From Streptococcaceae bacterium (GTDB taxonomy: Bacteria; Bacillota; Bacilli; Lactobacillales; Streptococcaceae): a stretch of 64,000 nucleotides of DNA. The DNA lies in the NCBI GenBank assembly GCA_031253335.1, contig JAIRWF010000027.1, forward strand, positions 1-64,000. Reading direction: 5' to 3'. Shown here one piece after another: positions 46,129-55,488 of this stretch; position 1 is the stretch's first letter; each line of letters starts with the position of its first letter. A model generated the notes under the pieces. The model was not told the origin of the DNA and searched no databases. It saw only the letters and a list, made by a program, of their open reading frames with translations. The position numbers and the translations under genes are program-made.

Positions 46129-46753
46129 GCGCTTGCAGGCTGTGGCTAATCAGGTGCTTCAAGGCGCTCGTGTCGCAGATATAGGGAGTGACCATGCAAA
46201 ACTCCCCATTTGGTTGGTGGAAAATGCTGTCTCTGACTTTGTTGTTGCTGGGGAGGTCGCAAAAGGACCTTTTGAGATTGCACAAGAGGCTTGTCAAGAA
46301 ATTTCAGGGATTGAGGTTCGGCTGGGAGATGGACTGTCGGTCTTGCAAGCTGAAGATGGGGTGGATACAGTAGTCATTGCTGGCATGGGCGGGGTTCTCA
46401 TTTCAGAGATTTTAGAGCGAGGACCGCTCGATGGTCTAAAGCGATTGATTTTGCAGGCTAATAACGAAGAAGCAGAACTGCGCAAATGGCTCATGGAACA
46501 TGACTGGATGATTGCTCAGGAAGAAATTTTAGAAGATAAGGGCAAGATTTATGAGCTTATGGTGTACCAGCGTGGGGAAGAAGTCTTGAGCGATAAAGAG
46601 TTGACTTTTGGGAAAAACCTTGCGGGGCCTGTCTTTGAAAAGAAATGGCAGAAAGGTCTGGTTGAAATTGAAAAGATCCAAAGCCTGCATTTTCAGACAG
46701 AATTAGAAGCCGAAAAAAAGAAAATTGAGGAGGTATTGAGTGAACGTCGCTGA
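46115..46753 (+). CDS. trmK: tRNA (adenine(22)-N1)-methyltransferase
   Basis: SAM-dependent methyltransferase acting on A22 of bacterial tRNAs, 212 residues. It has the Rossmann SAM motif RVADIGSDHAKLPIWL near residue 19, IAGMGGVLISEIL near 88, and LILQANNEEAELRKWL near 110, all typical of the TrmK/YqfN family. It starts inside nth (14-base overlap) with GATGGGA as ribosome site and overlaps the NIF3 gene downstream. trmK next to yqfO/nif3 is conserved across Firmicutes. Confidence 0.93.
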   Translation: MKLSKRLQAVANQVLQGARVADIGSDHAKLPIWLVENAVSDFVVAGEVAKGPFEIAQEACQEISGIEVRLGDGLSVLQAEDGVDTVVIAGMGGVLISEILERGPLDGLKRLILQANNEEAELRKWLMEHDWMIAQEEILEDKGKIYELMVYQRGEEVLSDKELTFGKNLAGPVFEKKWQKGLVEIEKIQSLHFQTELEAEKKKIEEVLSERR

Positions 46754-47507
46754 TTTTATAAAAGCTTATGAAAGTTGGTGCCCTGCAGATTTAGCACTTG
46801 CAGATGATCCTGTCGGTTTGCAAATAGGGTCATTGAATCAAGAAATCTCACGTGTTCTTGTGACACTTGATATTCGGGAGCAGACGGTGGCTGAGGCGAT
46901 TGCAAAAGATTGCCAACTGATTTTAGCCAAACACCCGGTGATTTTTCGGCCTTTAGCTGGGATGACAGATGCCGATTCTCAAGAGGCTATTGTTCGTGAG
47001 CTTGTGCAGCATGATATTGCTGTTTATACTTGCCATACGGGGATTGATATTTTGCAAGGCGGCTTGAACGACTACTTTTGTGAGCTGCTGGACATAAAGG
47101 ATGTGGAAAACTTTAACGACGAAGGACTTGGTCGGATTGGGAACGTTGAGATGCAGACAGTCGCACAATTTTCAGATAAAGTGAAGCAAGGTTTTGGGCA
47201 AGAACGCTTACGCACGGTGACGTACGATCATAGCCTCGAGCAAAAAATCTCTCGTGTCGCGATTTGTGGTGGTTCCGGTGGGAATTTCTGGCGGGAGGCG
47301 CGTGAAGCTGGGGCTGACGTCTATATCACGGCGGATATTTATTACCATACGGCGCATGATATGCTCTCAAGTGGGCTTCTTGCAATTGATCCAGGACATT
47401 ATATGGAAAGATTGTTTGTGCCACTGGTGGCTACAAAATTGCGAGAAGTGACAACGCTTGAAGTTGTGGCGTCCAAGGAGAATACAAATCCATTTTATGA
47501 TGTATAA
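46740..47507 (+). CDS. Nif3-like dinuclear metal centre hexameric protein
   Basis: 255-residue NIF3/YqfO-family protein. Metal-binding motifs are AKHPVIFRPL near residue 64 and CHTGIDI near 98, with DPGHYMERL near the C-terminus. It is the short form without the inserted domain of B. subtilis YqfO. It is often annotated as GTP cyclohydrolase I type 2, but that activity is doubtful. The start is GTG at 46740 inside trmK, with GGAGG nine bases upstream. Its last codons overlap the lipoprotein gene. Confidence 0.9.
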   Translation: MNVADFIKAYESWCPADLALADDPVGLQIGSLNQEISRVLVTLDIREQTVAEAIAKDCQLILAKHPVIFRPLAGMTDADSQEAIVRELVQHDIAVYTCHTGIDILQGGLNDYFCELLDIKDVENFNDEGLGRIGNVEMQTVAQFSDKVKQGFGQERLRTVTYDHSLEQKISRVAICGGSGGNFWREAREAGADVYITADIYYHTAHDMLSSGLLAIDPGHYMERLFVPLVATKLREVTTLEVVASKENTNPFYDV

Positions 47508-48612
47508 AAAAATACTACCTATTTTAGCTAGTCTCATGCTACTCGGAGGTTGTAGTGCGACAACTACGCAAGAACAACCGAATGGTCACAAAGAGCCGAC
47601 AAGCTCTGTGATTTCAGTCGCGCCGAAAACGGCAACGAAAGAAGCGGATGTGGATTACGGCAGCGTGCAGGATAAAGAACCCACAGAATCGCTTTGTGAG
47701 TCGGTCTTAACTCCTAGTGTCTTAAAACAACTTGGTGGGCAAGTCAGCTACAATGGCAATGGCTCGTTTATCGTGGCAAATAATGACCCGAACATCACGG
47801 TAACATCCACGACGAAGGCCTATGCAAAAGAGCCCCCTATTGCAGCAAATCAGCAACTCCAAAAAGCGGTAGCGCTCCTCAATCACAGCACTTATCAAGG
47901 TTCAAACCGCAGTCAGACTTCATCGGACGGCCACTCGAACTCGTCAACCATTGATCCGCCCGGTTGGCACCAGATGAAGCTCCTTTCAAGTCCTTATAGT
48001 GAACTGTATAACCGTGGACACTCGCTGGGTTATGCACTCGTTGGGAATTTGCCAGGTTTTGATGCTTCGGAGGCGAATCCTGATAACATTTCCAGCCAGA
48101 CCGCCTGGGCGAATCAGGCTGACGGTGGCTCGCAAGGCGATGGGCAAAATTACTATGAAGGGATTGTGCGCGACGCCATTAAATCTGGAGAGACGGTTGA
48201 ATATAGTGTGCAGCCAGTTTATGATGGGAATAATATTGTCCCAAGTGGTTCGGAGATTGAGGCAAAGGGTATTGGGAATGATGTGAGCTTTAATGTTTTT
48301 GTGCCAAATGTTGAGCCTGGCGTGGCGATAAACTATGCGACAGGGCTTGCAAGCATCCAGACGGGGAAAGCAACCGTCACAAGCTCACAAGCAAGTGCTA
48401 CAAGTGCATCGAAGTCCTCACAAGCTACAAACGCAGATAGTAATTTTGCTACAAGCAAGCGTGTGGTTTATGTCGCAAGTAAAGGCAAGTCAAATGCCTA
48501 TTGGTACAATGAAAATGATATGCCGTCTGATACAAACCGTGCCAATGTTGTCACCATGACTGAAGCACAAGCAATTGCTGCGGGGAAACATCACTCAGAG
48601 GATGAAAAGTAA
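47497..48612 (+). CDS. Lipoprotein DNA/RNA non-specific endonuclease (EndA-like)
   Basis: 371 residues. A lipoprotein signal peptide ends LLGGC (Cys near residue 20), so the protein is anchored outside the membrane. The middle (about 160-260) is a non-specific nuclease domain: WHQMKLLSSPYSELYNRGHSLGYALVG contains the RGH-type catalytic His, and SSQTAWANQADGG with YYEGIVRDA follows, as in streptococcal DNA-entry nuclease EndA. The C-terminus is Ser/Thr-rich and ends in a short TEAQAIAAGKH region seen in related nucleases. Its start overlaps the end of the NIF3 gene. Roles could be nutrient salvage, biofilm DNA cutting or DNA uptake. Confidence 0.82.
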   Translation: MMYKKILPILASLMLLGGCSATTTQEQPNGHKEPTSSVISVAPKTATKEADVDYGSVQDKEPTESLCESVLTPSVLKQLGGQVSYNGNGSFIVANNDPNITVTSTTKAYAKEPPIAANQQLQKAVALLNHSTYQGSNRSQTSSDGHSNSSTIDPPGWHQMKLLSSPYSELYNRGHSLGYALVGNLPGFDASEANPDNISSQTAWANQADGGSQGDGQNYYEGIVRDAIKSGETVEYSVQPVYDGNNIVPSGSEIEAKGIGNDVSFNVFVPNVEPGVAINYATGLASIQTGKATVTSSQASATSASKSSQATNADSNFATSKRVVYVASKGKSNAYWYNENDMPSDTNRANVVTMTEAQAIAAGKHHSEDEK

Positions 48613-48637
48613 AAAGACCTCCGTGCGGAAGTCTTTT
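48613..48637. terminator. Terminator between convergent nuclease and LURP-one genes
   Basis: AAAAGACCTCCG-TG-CGGAAGTCTTTT with T residues on the plus strand. Confidence 0.85.
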
Positions 48638-48640
48638 TTG

Positions 48641-49132
48641 TTAATTTGTAGCAGCGCGTCGTTCTTGCTCTTTGATGAAATCGACGGTGAGGACCATAGC
48701 GAGGACGAGGAGCTCTTCGCTTTCATCATCAACCTCTATCTGGTACTTGTCCTTGATGGACACCCATTTTTTGTCAATCTGCCCAATTTTGGCGCCGTTT
48801 TTGAGAATTTCAAAGTTCATATCGAGATAATTTCCATTGACCGTAATACCAGCGCCGTCAATCTCATACTTGGGCTTTAAGAAACTGATTTTCTTGGTAA
48901 TGGTTACTTTTTCGCGCCCGTCAATCTCGACGAAAAACTTGGGCAAGAGTGAGACAGCCTTCCCCGTAATCGTCGCAACCGTATTGCCCGAGGCATCCTG
49001 GATATAAAAGGTCGGACGAAGGCTAAAGATTTTGTTTTCCGTCTGATAGACGACGTTGCCAGCCTCGTCTGTGATGGTGGCTTTGCCTTTGATGCTCAAG
49101 AGCTTGCGCTCGAAGTAAAGATTTTTGGTCAT
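48641..49132 (-). CDS. LURP-one-related (YxjI-like) protein
   Basis: 163 residues, all beta-rich, with repeated strands of the kind ATITDEAGNVVYQTENKIF and TFYIQDASGNTVATITGK. This pattern is typical of the tubby-like LURP-one family (B. subtilis YxjI). The biochemical role of bacterial members is unknown; the fold suggests lipid or membrane binding. The start at 49132 has GGAG eight bases upstream and was chosen over a TTG/ATG further back. It is convergent with the nuclease gene. Confidence 0.8.
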   Translation of the reverse strand: MTKNLYFERKLLSIKGKATITDEAGNVVYQTENKIFSLRPTFYIQDASGNTVATITGKAVSLLPKFFVEIDGREKVTITKKISFLKPKYEIDGAGITVNGNYLDMNFEILKNGAKIGQIDKKWVSIKDKYQIEVDDESEELLVLAMVLTVDFIKEQERRAATN

Positions 49133-49204
49133 GAGGACTCCAGTCTTTCTTTTTATTGTATCAAAAAATAAAAAGCAAACCATATAAGCTTGCTTGTGAA
49201 TTTT

Positions 49205-50014
49205 TTAGTTTAACACCCACTGCTCTATCGCGTAGGCGACGCCGGCTTCGGTGTTGGGTTTCGTGACTTCTTTTGCGATTTTTTTGAGGGCTTCTTTGCC
49301 GTTTTCCATGACGACGGGGAAGCCGACGGCTTCGAGCATGGAGCGGTCATTTTCTTCGTCGCCAATCGCCATGACTTCGGTCTCGAGGTCAAGATAGAGT
49401 TTCTCAGCGAGTGCCTTGACGGCGTTGCCTTTAGAGGCTTTTTTATTCATGAGTTCGAGATAGTAGGGGGTGGATTTGACCATGGTATAGGTCTCAAAGA
49501 GCTCGAAGGGGAGGTAGGCGATACCATTATCGAGGACGTCGGGTTCATCAACCATCATGACTTTGGCGATTTCGAGCTTGCCGATTTCGCTTTCCGTGCG
49601 GTAGTAAAGGGGCATGTCGCAAATGGTTGCTTCGTGGACGGTGTATTTGCCGATGTCACGGTTCGGCGTGTAGACACCATCTGCGGTAATCGCATGGATG
49701 TGAAGACCAGCTTTTCGTGCCGCAACTTCCATGTCGAGCCAATCGTCGCCCGTGAGCGGGAAATGGGAGAGCACAACGCCCGTCTTGGTGTACTGAACGA
49801 GGGCGCCGTTGTTCGAAATCGCGATGTCGCCGTCTTCTACGAGATTGAGCTCTTCGAGGGTCTTTGAAAAACCAGGCAAGGGCCGACCTGTGCAGATGAC
49901 GATTTTGGTGCCCTGGGCTTTGGCTTTCGCGACGGCAACTTTTACTTCAGGCAGAATCACGCCACCTGGTGCGTAAAGGGTTCCGTCGAGGTCAATGGCA
50001 ATCATTTTAATCAT
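49205..50014 (-). CDS. Cof-type HAD hydrolase
   Basis: About 269 residues of the HAD IIB (Cof) phosphatase class. Motif I is MIAIDLDGTLYAP, motif II ICTGRP, the Lys of motif III lies in NKKASKGNAVKAL and motif IV is MAIGDEENDRSMLEAVG. The cap domain between motifs II and III is C2b. The substrate is probably a sugar phosphate or cofactor phosphate. No ribosome site is clear for any start; I chose the Met that gives the usual N-terminus (MIKMIAIDLDGTL). The alternative at 50035 adds seven residues. Confidence 0.88.
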   Translation of the reverse strand: MIKMIAIDLDGTLYAPGGVILPEVKVAVAKAKAQGTKIVICTGRPLPGFSKTLEELNLVEDGDIAISNNGALVQYTKTGVVLSHFPLTGDDWLDMEVAARKAGLHIHAITADGVYTPNRDIGKYTVHEATICDMPLYYRTESEIGKLEIAKVMMVDEPDVLDNGIAYLPFELFETYTMVKSTPYYLELMNKKASKGNAVKALAEKLYLDLETEVMAIGDEENDRSMLEAVGFPVVMENGKEALKKIAKEVTKPNTEAGVAYAIEQWVLN

Positions 50015-50138
50015 AATGAGTGTGTGAGAGTACATGTTCTGCTTGATGATGACAGATGAATCTTGTGTTTATTTACTTGGACGCAAGTCCAAGCACTAGA
50101 TGAAACAGTCACTCAGCAAGCAGTGTACTTGAACCTTT
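50015..50138. other. Intergenic region with a stable hairpin
   Basis: CTTGGAC-GCAA-GTCCAAG (50076-50093) is a perfect 7-bp stem with a GNRA-type loop on the plus strand. No T run and no reading frame are present. It may end the HD-domain gene transcript on the minus strand, but weakly. Confidence 0.4.
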
Positions 50139-51410
50139 CTAAGAGTGTAGGTCTTCCTTTTGGAGATAATCTGTAAAGACTGAGTTTTCGAGCATTTCCT
50201 TGGGGAAGTAGAAGCGGGAATCGCCGAAACGTTCGCCTGTGAGGGCTTGGACGAGGGGTGAAAGTTTCGAGAGTTCTGTGAGTTGGAGCTTTTTATCCAT
50301 AATCATAATTGGCGTGCGCGAGGTCTCAGGATTGTAATCATCATAGGGCAGGTCGAAGTTATTATGAATGCCTGTGTAGTAGTCTGTATCAAATCCGGCG
50401 GCTTCTACAAGTTCTGTCAAATTTGACAAGCGCTTGTCAGAAGGTCCATCAATTTTGACAGACTTGAAAACGCGACGATTGATGTAAAAAGTGGCGAGGT
50501 CTGAAAGAATCTTGTCGTCTGACGTCTCCCAAGTCTGGAAATAGGTGTTGGTTACACCATCATCGAGATGCAAGTAGTCTGGTAAAACCCAAGTTCCTTC
50601 AAAAAATGGGACAAGGCGTGGCGAGGTGCTCTCAAAATAGGTTTTGTGGCTAGGGTATAAGAATTTTGCACGCTTAAGAAGAAGATTTAGTAAGACTTCC
50701 ATGGCACGTGACGCGGGGTGGAAATAAACCTGCATGTACATCTGATAACGGCTCACGATGTAGTCCTCGACGGCATGCATGCCATTTTGCCGGAAAGCAA
50801 TGCCATTTTCAATCGGTGTGATAAAGCGCAAAATCCGCGTCATATCAAAGTTCCCATAGACAGCGCCTGTGTAATAAGCATCGCGCAGGAGATAGTCCAT
50901 GCGGTCGGCATCAATTTGCGAAGAAATCAGTGCTGTGACCTGTGGATTGGGATATTCATGCGCAATGACACTGGCGACTTTATCTGGAAAATCAGGCGAG
51001 ACTTGGCGCAAGACTTGACCAATCTCGGTTTTCTCCGAGCGAATGATTTCGCGCGTGATGGCCTCATGGTCGGTCTCAAACAAATGCTCAAAGGTGTGTG
51101 AATAGGCGCCGTGCCCGACGTCATGCAAAAGCGCCGCACACTGCGTGACGAGATTTTCCTCGGGGTTCCAAAAAATAAAACTCGACTCTGTGAAATAATC
51201 CGTGATGGTCTTTGCAATATGATAAACACCCAAACAATGACTAAACCTCGAATGCTCCGCTCCGTGAAAGGTGAATGATGAGGTGCCTAGCTGCTTGATA
51301 CGTCTTAAACGTTGAAACTCTGCGGTGTTGATGAGTTGGTAGATGATTTCATCTTCGACATGAATATAGCCGTGAACGGGGTCACGAAAGACTTTGTCAG
51401 TAAAGCTCAT
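50139..51410 (-). CDS. HD-domain phosphohydrolase (YwfO-like)
   Basis: 423 residues of the dGTPase-like HD family. Metal ligands are visible: HSRFSHCLGV near residue 52, LLHDVGHGAYSHTFEH near 92 and DADRMDYLLRDAYYTG near 167. It probably hydrolyses nucleotides or (p)ppGpp-like substrates, which is unproven for this subgroup. TATAAT on the minus strand ends six bases before the ATG and no ribosome site exists, so the mRNA is likely leaderless. It is divergent from the DUF1934 gene, and both promoters lie within about 37 bases. The gene contains a perfect TGTCAAATTTGACA at 50415-50428. Confidence 0.9.
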   Translation of the reverse strand: MSFTDKVFRDPVHGYIHVEDEIIYQLINTAEFQRLRRIKQLGTSSFTFHGAEHSRFSHCLGVYHIAKTITDYFTESSFIFWNPEENLVTQCAALLHDVGHGAYSHTFEHLFETDHEAITREIIRSEKTEIGQVLRQVSPDFPDKVASVIAHEYPNPQVTALISSQIDADRMDYLLRDAYYTGAVYGNFDMTRILRFITPIENGIAFRQNGMHAVEDYIVSRYQMYMQVYFHPASRAMEVLLNLLLKRAKFLYPSHKTYFESTSPRLVPFFEGTWVLPDYLHLDDGVTNTYFQTWETSDDKILSDLATFYINRRVFKSVKIDGPSDKRLSNLTELVEAAGFDTDYYTGIHNNFDLPYDDYNPETSRTPIMIMDKKLQLTELSKLSPLVQALTGERFGDSRFYFPKEMLENSVFTDYLQKEDLHS

Positions 51411-51447
51411 ACTTTCATTATAGCCTTTTTCGTGTTAAAATAAAAGG

Positions 51448-51825
51448 GTGAAGATTATTTTTGACAATCAAATTAGTATTGACAACCAGCATGAACATCT
51501 GACAGAGGAGTTTGACGGGGACGCCAAGCTCATTGACGGTAAGACTTGGTTAACATTTGAGAATACAGATAAAGAAAAGGTTCTTGTCAAATTTGACGAA
51601 ACGGAACTTGTGATGACGCGCTACGGCGATTTTCCAACCACCATGCGCTATGTGCCTGACAAAACCACGCAAAATCAATATCAGGGTCTAGGAACCCTTG
51701 ATATTCTGACCAAATGGTACGAGGTTTTCACGGAGGAGTGCCGCGTACTTTTGCACTACACCATGTTTCAGGGGACCCAGGAGCTGGGAAATTATAAATT
51801 AGAAATTACGTATAAAGATGACTGA
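51448..51825 (+). CDS. DUF1934 (YwiB-like) beta-barrel protein
   Basis: 125 residues, lipocalin-like beta-barrel of unknown role. The conserved pieces are FENTDKEKVLVKFDETELVMTRYGD, YQGLGTLDILT and the final LGNYKLEITYK. TAAAAT ends six bases before the GTG start. A GG pair is all that remains of a ribosome site, so it is probably leaderless. It overlaps the membrane protein gene that follows by eight bases. In many Firmicutes ywiB lies beside argS or rpoE; here it does not. Confidence 0.8.
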   Translation: MKIIFDNQISIDNQHEHLTEEFDGDAKLIDGKTWLTFENTDKEKVLVKFDETELVMTRYGDFPTTMRYVPDKTTQNQYQGLGTLDILTKWYEVFTEECRVLLHYTMFQGTQELGNYKLEITYKDD

Positions 51826-53071
51826 GACGGTTGAAAATAAAAGAAAAGGTCTTCTTGAGCGCCTGCGAAAGGTGATAAATGAGGCGTCTTCATCTACTGA
51901 TCAATCTAGTGATGAAGAAATTAGTCTTCCTAAAGAACTCTACATGCGCCTTGATCTTGATCCAGGTGCTGAAGAAGTCGAAGTGACAGAACTATCACGT
52001 GATAGCTTTACCATAAAAGCTCGTTCGCAACGTCATACAAGTGATTACGCCCCACGTTGGTTCTTACTACCGACGGTGATTGCGACGGTTATTTTTTTGA
52101 GCGTTGCCCTGATTTTGCATCCGCATGTTATCCCGATGTCTGGCAACCTTTCCATTGCGACAGGGAGTCTTGTGATTGCAAATGCAGCGGCCTTTGTGAC
52201 CTTCATCCTTGCTTATATCAACCACCGAAAAGATCTCTATCATAGCATGACACCACGTATTTATTGGCGGACATTTCCAGTCGTTTTGGCGAGTTACCTC
52301 ATGGTGGTGAGCCTTGCGATGGTTGCCCTTTACTGGTTTATTGACCAGATTTTCCACGGGGTTGCCTTTGATATCTGGACATCTACCTTGATTTTCGCTA
52401 TTTTTACGGGGATTCTCTGCTATTTTGTTATTCAACTTGTCGAGACGTGGTCAATCAATATGCTGACAAGCCTGATGATACTTGTAGTAATCGGTGGTCT
52501 TGTTTCCTCTATGGCGACAAATGGTAATCAATATTGGTGGCAGCGTAATTTTAGCCTTTTGGGAACACGTGCATCGCATGCCAGTCTGCAGTTTAACCTG
52601 ACGTTAGTCATCTCTGCAGCCTTATTTCTTGCTCTTGTGGACTATATCTTTGTCTCCATGGCACAAAAATATGGACACAACTGGCGACATACTGTTTTGC
52701 GACTCCTCATGTCAGGGTCTGCTTTATCTATCGCAGGTGTTGGTCTTGTCCCCAATAACGGCTTAGGCCTTGCGCATTTTTGGCATGATCAAATTTCGAT
52801 GTTTATTGTCTATTTCATGGCCTTTGCCATTCTTTTGATTCGTTGGCTCTTGCCCGAGGCAGGACGCACTCTCCAACTCGTTTCATACGGGATTGTGCTA
52901 CTCCTTATTATTGTCTATATTCTCTGGTATTTTGTCAGCTATTTTTCACTCACGAGCTTTGAGATCCTCTCCTTTAGCCTTTCATTTGCATGGTTTATGC
53001 TTTTTATCAATACCCTGCTCTCGCTTTTGTGGAATGAAAAACGGACCTATAAAGTCGTTTCGCACGACTAG
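51818..53071 (+). CDS. DUF998-like multi-TM membrane protein
   Basis: 417 residues. An acidic cytoplasmic N-terminus of about 80 residues (KRKGLLERLRKVINEASSSTDQSSDEE) precedes some ten hydrophobic segments. GLVPNNGLGLAHFWHDQISMF resembles the conserved His-containing region of DUF998 proteins. Function unknown. Its ATG lies inside the end of the DUF1934 gene, so the two are coupled. No terminator follows before the T-box promoter. Confidence 0.7.
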   Translation: MTETVENKRKGLLERLRKVINEASSSTDQSSDEEISLPKELYMRLDLDPGAEEVEVTELSRDSFTIKARSQRHTSDYAPRWFLLPTVIATVIFLSVALILHPHVIPMSGNLSIATGSLVIANAAAFVTFILAYINHRKDLYHSMTPRIYWRTFPVVLASYLMVVSLAMVALYWFIDQIFHGVAFDIWTSTLIFAIFTGILCYFVIQLVETWSINMLTSLMILVVIGGLVSSMATNGNQYWWQRNFSLLGTRASHASLQFNLTLVISAALFLALVDYIFVSMAQKYGHNWRHTVLRLLMSGSALSIAGVGLVPNNGLGLAHFWHDQISMFIVYFMAFAILLIRWLLPEAGRTLQLVSYGIVLLLIIVYILWYFVSYFSLTSFEILSFSLSFAWFMLFINTLLSLLWNEKRTYKVVSHD

Positions 53072-53074
53072 TCC

Positions 53075-53245
53075 TTGCAATTTAGCCGAAAATCATGTAA
53101 AATAACCTCAGAGCGATTCGGGAGAGTGAAAGCCGAAAAAACGATGGCGTATCAATAGTTTAAACATTAAAGTGATAAATTTAGGTGGAACCGCGCGAAT
53201 GCGCCCTATGCTGTTAGGGACTTTTGGGCGGTTTTTGCTGATATT
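53075..53245 (+). promoter_or_regulatory. Glycine T-box leader
   Basis: The promoter TTGCAA-17-TAAAAT (53075-53103) is followed by a T-box leader: stem I region with AGAGTGAAAGCC and a possible GGC specifier in GATGGCGTATC (about 53142), then the conserved GGTGGAACCGCG (about 53184-53195), the antiterminator. A terminator pairs CGCCC with GGGCG and ends in GTTTTT (about 53201-53238). Uncharged tRNA-Gly would allow read-through into the DUF2316 and glyQ genes. Confidence 0.9.
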
Positions 53246-53321
53246 CATGTGGCTTTAGCCGCTTAGAATGTCAGTACGCAAGGAGCGTTAGCGCGTTGTG
53301 AACCTATCAGAAAGGGAAAAT

Positions 53322-53606
53322 ATGACGTTAGACGAGACCCAGCGCACGCAGACTCAGCAAGACTTCGCACGGGCAATAGCGAAAACACAGCTGACGGTGG
53401 AGCAAATCGCGGCAGAGCTTTCGACAACGGCAGGAAAGATTGATCGGATTTTAGCTCTGGAAGACCAATCGCGTGAGAATGTCTGGATTTTGCGGGATTA
53501 TTTCCTGAGAAAAGATGAGACGCTGGATTTTACAGAACTTCCTGGAAACGCTCTTGACTACTGGTTTTTGGACCAGGTGAAAATAAAGGAGAGAAGAATA
53601 TCATGA
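53322..53606 (+). CDS. DUF2316-family protein
   Basis: 94 residues, helical, with an HTH-like middle ([21 protein letters not shown]) and a conserved ending (NALDYWFLD). The family is known in Streptococcus and Lactobacillus, with no assigned function. The ATG at 53322 is preceded by AAAGGGA; an in-frame GTG at 53298 would add eight residues without a ribosome site. It is the first gene after the T-box and overlaps glyQ by four bases, so it is made with glycyl-tRNA synthetase. Confidence 0.8.
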   Translation: MTLDETQRTQTQQDFARAIAKTQLTVEQIAAELSTTAGKIDRILALEDQSRENVWILRDYFLRKDETLDFTELPGNALDYWFLDQVKIKERRIS

Positions 53607-54562
53607 CCACAAAATTAGCATTTCAAGACATTATCTTGACGCTGCAGGGCTTCTGGGCAAAGCAAGGCGCAAATCTCATGCAGGCCTACGACGAAAACGT
53701 GGGGGCAGGCACCATGTCGCCTTATACCTTCTTGCGGGCGAACGGCCCTGAGCCTTGGGGTGCGGCTTATGTGCAGCCTTCAAGACGGCCAGCCGATGGC
53801 CGTTACGGGGAAAATCCGAATCGATTGTTCCAGCACCACCAATTTCAGGTGGTTTTAAAACCAAGTCCCAAAAATATTCAAGAACTCTACTTGCAATCCC
53901 TTGAAGCACTTGGTATTACAGGTCTTGAGCATGACATCCGCTTTGTTGAGGACAACTGGGAAAATCCTAGTATGGGCTGTGCCGGGATTGGCTGGGAAGT
54001 CTGGATTGACGGGCAAGAATGCACGCAGTTTACCTATTTCCAGCAGGTCGGTGGTATCGAGGTCGATAGTGTGACGGCTGAGATTACCTACGGGCTCGAG
54101 CGGATTGCCGTCGCCGTGCAGGACGTGGACTCCGTCTATGACATCGAGTGGGGCAATGGCGTAAGCTACGGCGATATTTTCCAGGAACCTGAATATGAAC
54201 ACTCGAAATTCGCCTTTGAAGAAAGCAATCAAGACTTGCTCTTGGAACTCTTTGGTAAATTTGAAGCAGAGGCCTTGCATTTGCTAGACTTGGGTCTCGT
54301 GCATCCGGCTTATGACTACATTCTGAAGTCCTCGCATACCTTTAATTTACTCGACGCGCGTGGCGCCGTGTCGGTGACCGAGCGTGCCGGCTACATGCAC
54401 CGAGTGCGCGGTATGGCGCGTAAAGTCGCGAAAACCTTCATCGAAGAACGCGCAAAACTAGGCTTCCCACTTTTGAAAGACGAAGCGCTTCGCGAGAAAT
54501 ACCTCGGTGCAAACGGCAAATATGCAGAAAAAGAAGACAAAGAAGTCGCTCAGGCGAAGTAA
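53603..54562 (+). CDS. glyQ: Glycyl-tRNA synthetase alpha subunit
   Basis: Catalytic subunit of the bacterial (alpha2beta2) enzyme that charges tRNA-Gly. It has 319 residues, with [20 protein letters not shown] near the start, [20 protein letters not shown] near residue 55 (motif 2 region), and [10 protein letters not shown] near 170. AAGGAG lies nine bases before the ATG. It is under the T-box upstream. Its usual partner glyS is not adjacent but about 2 kb further on. Confidence 0.97.
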   Translation: MTTKLAFQDIILTLQGFWAKQGANLMQAYDENVGAGTMSPYTFLRANGPEPWGAAYVQPSRRPADGRYGENPNRLFQHHQFQVVLKPSPKNIQELYLQSLEALGITGLEHDIRFVEDNWENPSMGCAGIGWEVWIDGQECTQFTYFQQVGGIEVDSVTAEITYGLERIAVAVQDVDSVYDIEWGNGVSYGDIFQEPEYEHSKFAFEESNQDLLLELFGKFEAEALHLLDLGLVHPAYDYILKSSHTFNLLDARGAVSVTERAGYMHRVRGMARKVAKTFIEERAKLGFPLLKDEALREKYLGANGKYAEKEDKEVAQAK

Positions 54563-54565
54563 AGC

Positions 54566-55117
54566 ATGAATAAAGAACGGTTCCTTGCTTTTACGGACGC
54601 CATCATAGCGATTATCGCGACCATCATGGTTTTGGAGTTCAAGACGCCAAAGACGGGGGATGTGTCTGCGCTACGGGAGATTGCGATTCCTTTTGCGGCC
54701 TACACCATCAGCTTTTTCATGGTGCTAACCGTCTGGTACAATCACCATCAGCTCTACCGAGATGTGCGCACGATTACACGCCGGGCTTATCTCTACAACA
54801 TCATCTGGCTCTTTATCATGAGCTTTTTCCCCTTCACGACCGCTTGGGTCGGATCCTATCCCACACAATTTCTACCTGAGTTGATTTACATCTTGATTGT
54901 GTCTGCTTGGGCGGGTGTGTTTCACGTCATGGAGTGGGAGTTGCACAAGGAAAATCATGAGATGATGCGGGCAGAGCTGACACATTCGGTCGATTCCTGG
55001 CGGATTTTTGGGATTAATTTTGCGGCGCTTGTCATCGTCTGGTTCTGGCCACCGATTGGGCTCGTGAGTATTGCACTACTGGGAATTTTGGCCGTGGTTC
55101 AGTTTTTTAGGAAATAA
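54566..55117 (+). CDS. TMEM175-family (DUF1211) potassium channel-like protein
   Basis: 183 residues with about five or six hydrophobic segments. The family starts with R-x3-FSDA; here RFLAFTDAIIAIIATIMVLEFKTP. The following FMVLTVWYNHHQLYRDV and VVQFFRK end fit the bacterial members, which conduct K+. It starts three bases after the glyQ stop and has no ribosome site of its own, so it relies on coupling. Confidence 0.85.
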   Translation: MNKERFLAFTDAIIAIIATIMVLEFKTPKTGDVSALREIAIPFAAYTISFFMVLTVWYNHHQLYRDVRTITRRAYLYNIIWLFIMSFFPFTTAWVGSYPTQFLPELIYILIVSAWAGVFHVMEWELHKENHEMMRAELTHSVDSWRIFGINFAALVIVWFWPPIGLVSIALLGILAVVQFFRK

Positions 55118-55128
55118 GGAGGATGGGA

Positions 55129-55488
55129 ATGTTAAATCATATTTCAATCGCGGTGTCTGATATAGATAAGTCGATGAAATTCTATGAAGCGGTGCTTGCG
55201 CCTCTGGGCTATCACGTCGCACACGCAGGTGAGGAACGGGCCATTTTGCTGGATAGTGAGGGCGGTGCCTTTGCGCTCTATCAGGGCAAGCCGTTTCCAT
55301 TTCACTTTGCCTTTGATGCGAAGACGAAAGAGGCGATTTCCGCTTGGTACGATGCAGCTCTGGCTAATGGTGGGACGGATAATGGTGCACCAGGTTTCAG
55401 GCTGAATTACCATGAGCACTACTATGCGGCCTTTGTGATTGATCCAGATGGCTACAAGATTGAAGCCGTGAATCAGGAAATGATGTGA
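55129..55488 (+). CDS. VOC-superfamily (glyoxalase-like) protein
   Basis: 119 residues in two beta-alpha-beta-beta-beta halves, with LNHISIAVSDIDKSMKFYEAVL at the start and YYAAFVIDPDGYKIEAV at the end. Metal ligands are His near residue 3 and Glu near the C-terminus. The substrate is unknown. ATG 55129 was chosen because AAGGAGG would touch the ATG at 55123 directly. Its last codons and stop form part of the first unit of the tandem repeat that follows. Confidence 0.85.
   Translation: MLNHISIAVSDIDKSMKFYEAVLAPLGYHVAHAGEERAILLDSEGGAFALYQGKPFPFHFAFDAKTKEAISAWYDAALANGGTDNGAPGFRLNYHEHYYAAFVIDPDGYKIEAVNQEMM

Noticed and set aside
53246-53297. Another copy of the hairpin-rich repeat after the T-box
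   Set aside because: GTGGCTTTAGCCGCTTAG resembles the right module, but the similarity is limited to a short hairpin and could be chance.
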